The notes under the pieces are model-generated. The model ran no database searches and was not told the origin of the DNA. It saw only the letters and a list, made by a program, of their open reading frames with translations. The position numbers were made by a program, and so were the translations under genes. From Rhabditophanes sp. KR3021 (lineage: Eukaryota > Nematoda > Chromadorea > Rhabditida > Alloionematidae), in contig CAUJLY010000005.1 in NCBI GenBank assembly GCA_963281155.1, forward strand, positions 1,240,001-1,304,000: a stretch of DNA of 64,000 bases, given 5' to 3'. The first letter of the stretch is position 1. Each line of letters begins with the position of its first letter. Of the stretch, positions 50,501 to 59,687 are shown piece by piece.

Positions 50501-53449
50501 GACAAACACAGATTTGCCGATAATATCCGGAAATAAACTTTCAACAAGTCTTTCAAACTCAGAAGGAGCGGTTGCCAGTCCAAAAGGTAGGACGTTAAAC
50601 TCAAACAGACCATAGTCTGTTGTAAAAGCGGTTATGGGCTTGGATTCTTCATCCAATTCAATTTGCCAGTAGCCTTTTGTACAATCCATGGTGGAGAAGT
50701 ACTTTTTGTTGTGAAGGGATAAAAGCAGTTGCTCGATGTTAGGCAGAGGGTAAGAGTCAAGCTTAATAACCTCGTTAAGTCGTCGAAAGTCAACACACAT
50801 TCGTATCGTTTTGTCCTTTTTTGGTACTAAAATAACCGGACTAGCCCATGGGCTTCTACTTTTTCGAATGACACCCATTCTCAACATCCCATCAATAATT
50901 TTCTTAAATTCATCCTTGATGGCTAAGGCAACTTGCCTTTTTTTGCTTCTGATAGGAGTAGCTTTGCCTATGTCAATCTTATGTTTGATAATGTTAGTTC
51001 TACCCAAATCTTCGGGGTGTTGGCTAAACACATCTTTAAATTTAATTTTTAAATCTTTAACTGTTTCGTTGCTATCTTTGAGAGTAGCAATCGTTCTGTT
51101 TTCGCTATCTTGTTCTAAGCAAGACATCAACTTTAGCCGTAGCTCTTTTGATCTATTCAATGCATTTGTACCTATTATAATATCTACATTTGCAAGGGTA
51201 TTTTTTGATATAAGACAATCAATTTGCTTGTCGAAAATTTTGATTTTCGTTTGACCTATAAGAGGTACTTTTTGCCCTTGTGCATCAGAAACTTTTAAGT
51301 GGGGTTGTAATTTGTGCACCTTCAAGCCATGTAATTTTTTAAAGAAACTATTGGTCAATAATGTCATCGACGCACCAGAATCAAGCAAAATGCTAGCATT
51401 AATGCCCTGTACAATAGATGAAATAGTGCACTTAGTGCCAAATAATAAACAATAATTATCAGAATTTATGGAAGGGGAAGAGGATGATAAATTAGCAAAA
51501 GAGGATACAATAGACTGGGAGTTATCCACCGCATTAATTTTTTGTTTATGTTGGTGATTGAAGTTACCGGCTGGTTTCTTTTCTCCCTGTTGTTTAGACT
51601 TCCAGCTAGGTTGCTTGTGCTCCTTGGGTTGTTGTTTCTTGACAACATCGGCTTTGTGTGAGTCTAAGAGTTGCGCAGCTAGTTTGAAACATAGATCCTC
51701 GGGAGACATACACTTATCTTCATAACATCCAACAATCAACTTAGCGGCTTTATCCTTTTGCTTGGTTTTGTTACATGCTTTAAGCAAGATCATGACTTTT
51801 GCGGTAACTTTGTCCAACTGATAAGGAACTACCTTGTGCAGTAATTGCTCCAAGTGAGATAAACTGGACACCGTATCATTTCTTAATTCATACTCCGTGA
51901 GACGCATAAACTTGTTTGCGTTTACTTTGGCTTCCACCTTTTTGTTGAGCATCAAACCTTCTTTCAATCGTTGTACTAACTCTTCGAAATCTAGATCATA
52001 ACCATCCAGCGTAAGTGTTTCAATGACGATTTTGGCCTGTTTTGTACAGAAAGACTCCAAAAGAACAACTTTTTGCTTGTTACTGAAGTTGCCATACCTC
52101 ATGTCGAATCCTGTATAGAACCGCTCCCACGATGACACTCCATCGAAATTTTGTAGTATCGGCAGGTTTGATCTCATAGCATCTGTAAGAGTTGCAGGTG
52201 GACTTGATATTGGCGTTACTTCTTTTTTTACAGCTTTTGTTTGGGCTTTCTTATATGTGTCTTGCCAACTTTCTGTCTTTTTGAGCATTTCTTCAACTTG
52301 TCCGATTTTGTTGAGTTCTTCATTATCATTGCCAGCCTTAGCTTTGCAATATTTTATAATCTTTCGGTGTAGCAATCCGAGAGTGACCAGATTAATTGAT
52401 CCATCCTGACATATAATGTCAGCAGTGGGAACCTCCATGTGGAATAGAATATAGAGAACTAACTTTATTACCTTGCAAAATAATACATTAACATATACAA
52501 TCGGTGTAAGAGATAATAGTGGGATAGAGATACAAGGAAAGGACATGCTATCATCATGGGCGTATCCGACATTATTAATGAAACAAAAACATTTAACTTA
52601 CTCAACAACTTTGATGTCATTTTCCAGTTTAGTAGCCTGAGCACGAATCTTTGCAATGTCCATTACCGATTCCCCACTTTTGACTACACAATCTTCCTCC
52701 TCGTCCAAATCACTCCAGCCATTCTTTTCACTTTTTGTACTACCTTTAAACATTTCACTTAATTCCATAAATTCTCTAGTTAATTTTTCGTGTTCTTTAG
52801 TCAGGAGTTGAAGAGAAGCTTTAAGTTTGTTTGACATAGCCTCGCTGTCATTTTTCTCTAGTTCGCATGTTTTGAGAGTATCAGCAACCCCAGTCAATGC
52901 TAATTGAGCTTCGTTAAACCTATGTTCGAGAGTAGTGTTTGTACTTTTGAGCTCGCAGACCTCACTTTCCAACAAACGCATTTTGTTGTCCATCCCGCCA
53001 ATTTTACTTTCATCTTCAGCAAGCACTTGTTTTAAATGAAGTAGCAGCTCTTGGATTTCTTCATTTTGTTTCTCCAATTTACCCGATTCCAATTCTGTTT
53101 CACTTAATTTACCAGACAATTTCTTAACTTCCTTTTCGGAATCAGTTAATTTGATCAAGACCTTTTCATATTTCCCCAAAACATCGCCCATCTTCTCTAA
53201 CTCTTCTTTCTGCCCCTTCGTCTCAACCTGAGCAGTTCGAAATTGGTTCAGTTCGACCTCTTGTTCTTTAACTTTGGTCACAAAGTCGTGAAGACGTTTG
53301 AGATCGAATCCCTCCTTCGAATCGCCCTTACTCTGCCCTCCGACAACTTTTTTCACCAATAACACCAACGAGCAGAAGCATATCGTCAATATAGACACAA
53401 TCACCTGCATATTCGGATGCTCCAGGTACTCATTCATATCGAACAGCAT
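47579..53449 (-). CDS. N-terminally membrane-anchored coiled-coil protein, interrupted by a retrotransposon in its intron
   Basis: Exons 53449-52602 and 48410-47579 join in frame (VVE to KQLAQETEAK) into 559 aa. The N-terminus is MLFDMNEYLEHPNMQ followed by one TM (about residues 15-35, VIVSILTICFCSLVLLVKKV) and long heptad-repeat coiled coil, a WSDLDEEED acidic patch with VMDIAKIRAQ, more coiled coil, and a Ser/Gly-rich basic tail (KVRTRTRSVGRQSNC). The layout (short lumen, TM, cytosolic coiled coil, low-complexity tail) resembles cTAGE5/TANGO1-type ER-exit proteins, but identity is not established. The intron 48411-52601 is 4,191 bp only because it contains a complete Ty3/gypsy element; without it the intron would be 40 bp. 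Both splice sites are intact, so the gene may still be expressed. Confidence 0.72.
48426..48559 (-). repeat. 3' LTR of the Ty3/gypsy element
   Basis: 134 bp, identical to 52438-52571. Contains the stop codon of the gag-pol frame. Confidence 0.96.
48542..52438 (-). CDS. gag-pol: Gag-Pol polyprotein of Ty3/gypsy element, intact frame
   Basis: About 1,298 aa from the ATG that overlaps the last base of the 5' LTR (MEVPTADIICQDG). Order: Gag capsid-like helices (NFDGVSSWERFYTGFDMRYG) without a visible CCHC zinc knuckle; aspartic protease (ILLDSGASMTLLTN); reverse transcriptase (VDFRRLNEVIKLDSYPLPN, CTKGYWQIEL, VLPFGLATAPSEF, VYVDDILLA); RNase H (FEIYVDASYQGIGSVL, ISDLEALALV); integrase with HHCC region (CTTCLETCR), and DDE residues in VHMDLGYVEQ, VCDNQKCF and NGYAERAVRTI. 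The order PR-RT-RH-IN is that of Ty3/gypsy. No frameshift separates gag from pol. The stop lies inside the 3' LTR. No chromodomain or env was seen. Confidence 0.94.
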   Translation of the reverse strand: MEVPTADIICQDGSINLVTLGLLHRKIIKYCKAKAGNDNEELNKIGQVEEMLKKTESWQDTYKKAQTKAVKKEVTPISSPPATLTDAMRSNLPILQNFDGVSSWERFYTGFDMRYGNFSNKQKVVLLESFCTKQAKIVIETLTLDGYDLDFEELVQRLKEGLMLNKKVEAKVNANKFMRLTEYELRNDTVSSLSHLEQLLHKVVPYQLDKVTAKVMILLKACNKTKQKDKAAKLIVGCYEDKCMSPEDLCFKLAAQLLDSHKADVVKKQQPKEHKQPSWKSKQQGEKKPAGNFNHQHKQKINAVDNSQSIVSSFANLSSSSPSINSDNYCLLFGTKCTISSIVQGINASILLDSGASMTLLTNSFFKKLHGLKVHKLQPHLKVSDAQGQKVPLIGQTKIKIFDKQIDCLISKNTLANVDIIIGTNALNRSKELRLKLMSCLEQDSENRTIATLKDSNETVKDLKIKFKDVFSQHPEDLGRTNIIKHKIDIGKATPIRSKKRQVALAIKDEFKKIIDGMLRMGVIRKSRSPWASPVILVPKKDKTIRMCVDFRRLNEVIKLDSYPLPNIEQLLLSLHNKKYFSTMDCTKGYWQIELDEESKPITAFTTDYGLFEFNVLPFGLATAPSEFERLVESLFPDIIGKSVFVYVDDILLATETEEEHKKLLELVLTRLGKAKLKINPDKCRLFVSKLDFVGFTISKEGLQLDEAKVKKCLDFAKPYDMVTLQSFLGFVNYFRSFIYDHAAMTKPLYELISKKKFEWLDCQNDAFEKVKSAVKHSPILIQPDIKGAVAGTNPFEIYVDASYQGIGSVLMQKKDGMMRPILFYSRSLKNAENRYHISDLEALALVQSLKRYKNIIYNTRVKAFTDHQSLVTFFKKADLNDRLLRWSLVIQAYDLEIIHIAGKKNVLADCLSRCLKPNQVVDSADDDDVEVMEIIALNTTGINNTLISECQHKCNILRQVIRWLDSDNFPSASKNTKLNKFIKMRHQLSLDQNGLLVINKDRPVVPRSLYKKLVKEIHLPLHRSFVDSYRQIKNRYYAPGITSEIKDLIASCTTCLETCRKRKIFKSWPKCRYPLERVHMDLGYVEQYKSWFLVIVDCFSKLIYAEWVQKQDTKTIVKELNKFAQIRGFPQKIVCDNQKCFKHKDFTNFLNSNNIGLDYAIAYEHHTNGYAERAVRTIKDAIVKFKNECKTKALKKAKQKINTRMVKNTDETVEHQFLTKTIQPFDLSKQPKRVTEKLNTEGYFLRHPDSDGLSWEKCIIVSRDGQVFCIKDTFGKIHFRTVSSVRTVLTGGCRIRP
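52438..52571 (-). repeat. 5' LTR of the Ty3/gypsy element
   Basis: 134 bp, identical to the other LTR. Its final base is the A of the proposed gag start codon. Confidence 0.96.
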
Positions 53450-54026
53450 GGTTGATCAATTATTTCAGTTTAGTAGTATGTAATTTTGTTCTATCTAAAA
53501 TAAAGTGCAATGATGACAATATGTTTAGCGAAAGCAAATAGATATTGAAATAAACTAACTGCTACAAGTATACAAATTGTAAACGTATATTTATTCAGCG
53601 CACACAAAACTAAAGTAGTGTTAATGACGATGATGAAAGTAACAGCAATAAAACAGCTGATCTCTAACATGATGACATTTTTTGAATTTTAGCCTACCTT
53701 ACAACGAATCTGTGGAGAAACGATGACATGCATTAATACTATATACTTTGTCATTTCGACAACATTCTTTACTCCGTGCTGACGTAAAGCTAAAACAGCA
53801 AATGATGTAAATAAAATTAAATTAAACCAAGTTTTTATTTTGATTCGAATAACAACAAGTGTATATCAGAAGACATACGACATTTTTTTGTAATGGATTT
53901 AGGGATAAACCTAAAAATTAATATCAAATTATTATAACAATAAAGGAATTCATTATTATTATTACAACAAAGGTGAAATTAAGATTGTGGTTTATCTTTT
54001 TTTAATTTCCCAAATATATTCAGTTT
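53450..54026. other. Promoter of the coiled-coil gene and 3' UTR of PABPC
   Basis: About 580 bp between two same-strand genes. No coding signal or RNA gene recognised. Confidence 0.45.
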
Positions 54027-56042
54027 TTATGGATTGGTGGTTTTGGCTTGATGAAGGACATTGGCAGCTTCATTGACTTTAGCTTGAAGAAGTTCTTCAT
54101 TGTCAAGCATCATCAAGAGTTCGGAGTTGTCCATTTCGAGCATCATGCCGGTGATTTTTCCAACGTCAGCGTCTTTGCAGTTCTTGGCCACGAGGGGGTA
54201 TATTCTTTCCCCGATCATTTGCTTTTGCTCTTGGACAGAGGCTTTGGCAAGCATTTGGGAGGTCAATGCTTCTTGTGGACCTCCTGTTGGTGGGGCCATC
54301 ATGTCACTTTGGTGTTGTCCCATTGGAGCTCTTTGTTGTTGTTGCATGCCATAGTAGTTTCCTTGCATGCCTGGTGCTTTGCCTCCAATTTGTTGAGGAG
54401 CAATTCTCATGTTTTGCCCTTGAACCATGGTTGGAGTTATTCTTGGGTTTCTTCCACCACTTGGATTGAATTGTCTGGGGCCTCCGTTGTTTGGTGGTCT
54501 GTTTCCACGCATTTGGTTGCCTTGGTATCCGCCTCCTTGTTGTGGTTGAACCATGAATTGCCCTGGTTGGCCTTGTTGGAAGTTACCCTGTGGTGGCATT
54601 TGGTTCCATCTTGGGATGAGATTTCTGTTTCCAGCATTGATTGCGGTTTGAGGGTATTGTGGTCTGCCATTGGCTCCCATTGGCTGGGAAACAAAGAAAC
54701 CACCTCCTGGTTGGTACATGTTTGGGGGTATCATTTGCTGGTGTGGTCTTCCCATGTTGTTGACGCGATGCATGTAGTGAGTAGCCAATTGAGCTCTTCT
54801 TTCTTCCTTTCTTTGAGCTAAAGCAACATACAATGGTTTGATTCCGAACATTTTTCCGTTCATTTCTGTGACGGCTTTGGTGGCATCAGTTCTGGACTCG
54901 AAACAGACGAATCCGAAACCTTTGGAACGATCTTGTTCGTCTTTCATGATCTTGGCGGAGGTAATCTTTCCGAACCCTTCAAATTGCTCACGAAGTTGAT
55001 CATCACTCACAGAATCTTCCAAATTCTTGACGTACAAGTTGACTCCAGTGAACTTGGCGAGTCTTTCTTGCTTTTGCATGTCGTGTCTCATTCTGAGGTC
55101 GGTTACTCTTTCGTATTTCTTCTGAGCACGACCGACATACAATTTCTTGTCAGTGTTTGGAACGATACTGTCATTCATGGCATCGACAGCAGCCTTAGCG
55201 TCTTCGGCATTTAAGAAACAGACGAATCCAAAACCTTTACACTTCCCATCTTCTTCCTTCATCACAACGGATGAGGTAACTTCTCCGAACTTTTCGAACA
55301 TAGCCATCAAGTCGGCATCATCAAATTTGTCTTCGAAGTTCTTGACGAAGACATTGGTAAACTCTTGATCTTTTTCACCATTGTCAGTTCTACGGGCATC
55401 TTTTTGGATGAATTTGCCAACGTAAACTTTCTTTCCGTCGAGAAGCATTCCATTGACTCTTTCAATGGCTTTGATGGCGGCTTCTTCAGTCTCAAAGTGG
55501 ATGAAACCATATCCTTTGGAGCTTCCAGTTTCATCGGTAGCAACTTTGCAGGAAAGGATGTTTCCGAACATAGAGAAGGTGTCATGAATAGATTTAGTAT
55601 CAATTGACTTGTCCATGTTCTTGATGAAAACATTCCCAGCTCCTGATCTTCTCAAGGATGGATCTCTTTGAGACCACATGATGCGCATGGGTCTGTCGTC
55701 AAGTGGCTCAAAGTTCATGGTCTCAAGAGCTGATTCGGCGTCTTCAACCTTTTCGAAGTTGACGTAAGCGTAGCCGAGAGAGTTACGGGTGACTGTGTCT
55801 CTGCACACACGGATCGAGATGACAGTTCCAGCGGAAGAAAATTGAGTAAACAATTTGGCTTCAGTGACATCTGGATGAAGATCTCCAACATAAAGTGAAG
55901 CGGACTGGTAACTCTTTGCGTTTGAAGCAGGAGCGGCTGGGGCAGCTGGGGTGGTTCCTGGAGCGGCAGGTGCTGGGGGAGGTTGTGCAGAGACGGCTGT
56001 TGGTACTGGAGCAGCGGTGTTATTCGTAGCAACGGCGGACAT
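54027..56042 (-). CDS. PABPC: Cytoplasmic poly(A)-binding protein
   Basis: One exon of 671 aa. Four RRMs lie at about 47-125 (ASLYVGDLHPDVTEAKLF, LGYAYVNF), 135-212 (GNVFIKNMDKSID, SKGYGFIHFE), 227-307 (TNVFVKNFEDKF, CKGFGFVCF) and 335-412 (VNLYVKNLEDSVSDDQL, SKGFGFVCFES). A Pro/Gln/Gly/Met linker follows, then a C-terminal MLLE domain (about 590-665) with TGMMLEMDNSELLMMLDN, the peptide pocket for PAM2 motifs. The N-terminus carries an Ala/Pro-rich extension of about 45 residues. It binds mRNA poly(A) tails and couples them to eIF4G and deadenylases. An intronless PABPC could be a retrocopy, but full conservation and clean 5' context favour the functional gene. Long antisense open frames here are codon-bias shadows. 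Confidence 0.97.
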   Translation of the reverse strand: MSAVATNNTAAPVPTAVSAQPPPAPAAPGTTPAAPAAPASNAKSYQSASLYVGDLHPDVTEAKLFTQFSSAGTVISIRVCRDTVTRNSLGYAYVNFEKVEDAESALETMNFEPLDDRPMRIMWSQRDPSLRRSGAGNVFIKNMDKSIDTKSIHDTFSMFGNILSCKVATDETGSSKGYGFIHFETEEAAIKAIERVNGMLLDGKKVYVGKFIQKDARRTDNGEKDQEFTNVFVKNFEDKFDDADLMAMFEKFGEVTSSVVMKEEDGKCKGFGFVCFLNAEDAKAAVDAMNDSIVPNTDKKLYVGRAQKKYERVTDLRMRHDMQKQERLAKFTGVNLYVKNLEDSVSDDQLREQFEGFGKITSAKIMKDEQDRSKGFGFVCFESRTDATKAVTEMNGKMFGIKPLYVALAQRKEERRAQLATHYMHRVNNMGRPHQQMIPPNMYQPGGGFFVSQPMGANGRPQYPQTAINAGNRNLIPRWNQMPPQGNFQQGQPGQFMVQPQQGGGYQGNQMRGNRPPNNGGPRQFNPSGGRNPRITPTMVQGQNMRIAPQQIGGKAPGMQGNYYGMQQQQRAPMGQHQSDMMAPPTGGPQEALTSQMLAKASVQEQKQMIGERIYPLVAKNCKDADVGKITGMMLEMDNSELLMMLDNEELLQAKVNEAANVLHQAKTTNP

Positions 56043-57298
56043 GATTTCGATCTAAACATCCAATTAAATGATTAATGGTTCACCTATTTTAGTAACCTAC
56101 TTTTATTCAAGATGTTAACAAGAAATATTTTTTTGAATTTTTTATAGTTTTATTAATTTTTTTTTGCTTTTGTGAATATATATAAACCTCAACAGACAAA
56201 GAAACCTTCAAGAATAGTTAATGAAGATATACTTTGGTCCTTAAGAAGTCTGAAAGTAGAGAAAATATTTTTATTATCGGTTATTAATGTTGCTTTGTGC
56301 AAATAAATGAGATGAGCAAACATTATAAGAGCATAGATGATCTTATTAATTTAATTAATTTTTTTCATCACCCTTTAAAAGATCGAAAGTGTTTTAAACG
56401 TTTACAAACCTCAAATCGCGACTAAATAAAGTTTAAAATTAAAAAGTTCGTGAATTTTTACATAGGGAAGATCATACACAGGGATGTTGGGAAAGTGTAT
56501 ATTTTGAGTGTTGGTAGTAGTGATAGAGAGACAACTATTAAAGACATTCCAAGCAAGAGGGCAGAGGTGAACTATAAGGTCCAAGGCACGTGATATGATT
56601 AATCTTTTGAAAACACTTCAAAGTATACGTAATCAAACCGTAACAATGTTCCATAATATGGTAATGTTATGAAAATATTATGCATAATCAAATCGTCATA
56701 AAAATCACCTCTTCTAAATTAAGAACCAACTTGCAAACACACAAAACTTGAATAATACTTAATCTACAATTATGTTATCTTTTTATACTAAAAGACTAGG
56801 ACTGGGCTGGCTTTCAAAAGGTTGGGTCTTTTTTTCCAATAATGGGCAGGATTTGACTATCATGTGAATGTGGAATGGAGATGAAAGAGCGGGATATCCT
56901 TAGCTGAGGCAATGTATTTCATCAAACCATTAGCTATAAGCACTTTATAGAGTGCCTATCATTTCGCAATAGGCTAATAAAATGTTTTGACAGGCAATCT
57001 TGATAGATTAAAAAGTGTATGCTTGTTGTGCACCGAATTTAGTATATTTTGGTTGTAAAGGAAACTATACATGGTGGCGTGGTTTGACTATATGTCTGTT
57101 CGTTGGTAATATTGTGCGTAATATTCGTGCCAGGATAAACTTTGTTTTGAAATTAATAGTATTGGGAGTATTTTGGTCTTCTTATTTTACATGATTGATA
57201 AGAAGAAGAATTGCTCTTACCAATTTTAAGTTGCTGATTAGGAATCATAACACCGACGTTTACTGTTAGATCCATTCGTAGCATATAATTAAGTCACG
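56043..57298. other. Divergent promoter region, PABPC / COP1
   Basis: About 1.25 kb without a supported gene. A GC-richer block near 56.7-57.0 kb has no coding frame. No tRNA or repeat recognised. Confidence 0.45.
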
Positions 57299-59565
57299 AT
57301 GAAAAGAAATTTACAAGGTATTGCCACAACTATCACTATTTCTAATAATGGCAGTTGTTCGAGCCAAGCGATTGTTCCAGGTGCAAATATCCGGGGTCAG
57401 TCAGAATCCTTTAGAATGTCAATAGATATCCTTAGATGGTAAGTGTTTGTTTTATGTGATGTCATGCTTAATTCAAAATATTTCTTAATGTCGTCTTTTT
57501 TAGCCCCATTTGCAGAGACCATTACAAAGAGCCATATCAAATGAAATGTGGCCATAGTTTTTGTCACTACTGCCTTAAGAAACAGATTGAAACTGCAAAA
57601 GAATGCCCGATTTGCAAGGGCTCAATCTTAGAAATAGCCGAAGCTTTCCCAAATCTGATTCTGGGAAAAATCGTCGACAGTATCGAACGCAAACCAAAAA
57701 TAATGTATGAGTCTGAGTTTATGTCAGTGAACAATAAATATGCTGCCCTTTATCACGATGAAGAGATGGCAGCTTTTAAAGAATACGAGTACAATAAAGC
57801 GCTGAAGGCAGAGAATGACATGAAGCTAAAGGTTCTTTTGAAATATAACTTCTTCGTTGAGTTGATAAAAATTCGATCCTATGAAAACAACATTAAATCC
57901 AGTGAAATGTTAATGGCTATCAACGACAGAGACAAATTAATTTCGCAATTAATCAAGACTTCGATTTCCGGTAACAAAATAGTGGAGACTTCATTGGCTC
58001 GAGAAACAAATGGAAGTCCACTATCAAAAAGAGCTCATTTACAAGGTAATATGCCAGTTATGAATGATCATACTCAATTAATAAGCAATTTAGTGGCAGG
58101 TGAACAAGGAGTACGTGTACCAGACAATCATAATATGTCCCTCAGTAATGCAGATTCATTGCTAGCTGTTCACGAAAATCAATTAGATAACGACACCAAA
58201 ATGTCTGCATCTATGATGAAAAGAGTTGAGAAGATGAGAATACACATGAATGGCCTATCAGCTGCTTATTTCACCCAGTATCGTGGTCCTTACAATAAAA
58301 ATGATCTTGCTAATGTGAGAAGGCCAACCGCGAATGACTTTGATGAAATGCTTGATGGAGTTACAAAGTATTCAAAACTAAAAGTTCTTACTACTTTGGC
58401 TTACCGGGAAGATGTTATGGGCGGATTAGGAATTGTTTCTAGTATGGAATTCGATGCGGATGGAAACAATTTTGCTGTTGGGGGGATTACTTCGAAAATT
58501 AAGATTTACAGATTTAACGATTTGCTGTCTAGGCCAAACGGACAACAAGTAGCTGTTGGACACTTGGATTGCAAAGCCAAAACTACTCACGTGGCTTACA
58601 ATCCTTTTCACAAGAGTCTGCTAGCAGCCAGCGATTACGAAGGCTGCGTTACAATTTGGGATACAGCTAACTGCAAAGTTGTGAAAGCATACCGAGAACA
58701 CACGAAAAGATGTTGGGATGTCAAATTCAATAAGCAAGATCCTACCTTGTTTGCTTCGTGTTCAGATGATACTACGGTGAGGTTATGGTCATTAGGATGT
58801 AGAAAGTCAGTTTCCATTATCACAACTCAGGGTAATGTATGTTCGGTTGAATTCAATCCAAATGATAAGAATTTGTTGTTGCTTGGCTCAGCAGAGCATA
58901 GTGTTTATTTGTATGACATTCGAAATCCAAGTACTGCGGTGCATACCTTTATGGGACATAAACGAACAATTGCTTCTGTCAGACATCTTAGTGATCGGGA
59001 GTTTGTGTCGTCGGCTGTAGATTCATCCCTTCGTGTATGGGATATTCAAACTGGTCAACTTATTCAAGTTCTAAAAGGACATCAGAATGAAAAGCATTTT
59101 GTGGGGTTAAGTACAAATAAAAAACATATAGTGAGTGGAAGTGAAGATGGGAAACTCTACGTTTATAATTACAAATTTCCTGACCCTATTAGTACATTTG
59201 ACATTGGAGCAGTAACTGCAAATGTATTGCCTGGGACCGAGTCAAGAAGCCAATATGATCCATATGAAAGTTATGTGACTTCGGTTTGTTGGAAAAAGGT
59301 AAGTATATATTAGATTCATTTGCAACAATTGAGAATGAGTCACTATTGTTAGTGATTTTCGACATATTGATGCTATAGTAAAAAAGAGATATACACTTTG
59401 CTTTTATGGTAAATGATTACATATAAGTTCTGACATCTTTTAACAACAAATAATTTATTAACTTATCTATTTAAGAATATAATTACATTTGATCTATTTT
59501 AGGACAGTGATTACATTCTTGCCGCGTCAAACAGAGGTCTAATATGCGCATTAGAAATTGTTTAA
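57299..59565 (+). CDS. COP1: E3 ubiquitin ligase COP1 (RFWD2)
   Basis: Exons 57299-57438, 57504-59298 and 59503-59565 give 665 aa (human 731). The RING finger is completed only by the first splice: CPICRDHYKEPYQMKCGHSF, then CHYCLKKQIETAKECPIC (about residues 47-86). A helical coiled-coil region follows (EYEYNKALKAENDMKLKVL), then a short linker ending in LTTLAYREDVM and seven WD40 blades (SSMEFDADGNNFAVGGIT ... CWDVKFNKQDPTLFASCSD, DTTVRLWSLG, HKRTIASVRHLSDREFVSSA, GQLIQVLKGHQNEKHFVGL, YDPYESYVTSVCWKK). COP1 targets transcription factors (c-Jun, ETS, in plants HY5) via the WD40 pocket, partnering DET1/DDB1/CUL4 or acting alone. The final exon adds the last strand SDYILAASNRGLICALEIV. All RING ligands are present. 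Confidence 0.95.
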
Positions 59566-59687
59566 AATATTACTAATTCAAATAACACTTTTTTTACAAA
59601 TTACTAAATTTGTTTTTTTCGATATTTAAATTTTATTAGTATTTAATTCGAATAAAATCATCCATCCATCAATTTGTGTTATTCGTC

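Larger units (their letters stand above)
48426..52571 (-). mobile_element. Complete Ty3/gypsy LTR retrotransposon, 4,146 bp
   Basis: Two 134-bp LTRs (48426-48559 and 52438-52571) are identical base for base, start TG and end CA, and are flanked by the 5-bp duplication TTATT (48421-48425, 52572-52576). In element sense the 5' LTR is followed at once by TGGAGGTTCCCACTGC, suitable as a tRNA primer-binding site, and the 3' LTR is preceded by a short purine tract GGGGGA. One uninterrupted gag-pol frame lies between. There is no envelope-like frame. Insertion is within a 40-bp intron of the coiled-coil gene, in the same orientation, ten bases from the acceptor AG. Confidence 0.96.

Noticed and set aside
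52440..52546. Longer gag start within the 5' LTR
   Set aside because: The frame is open through the LTR but lacks a conserved Gag part there; MEVPTADI at the LTR end is the sensible start.
54048..54821. 257-codon plus-strand frame opposite PABPC
   Set aside because: Antisense shadow of the conserved PABP coding sequence, Trp/His/Leu/Ser-rich as such shadows are.
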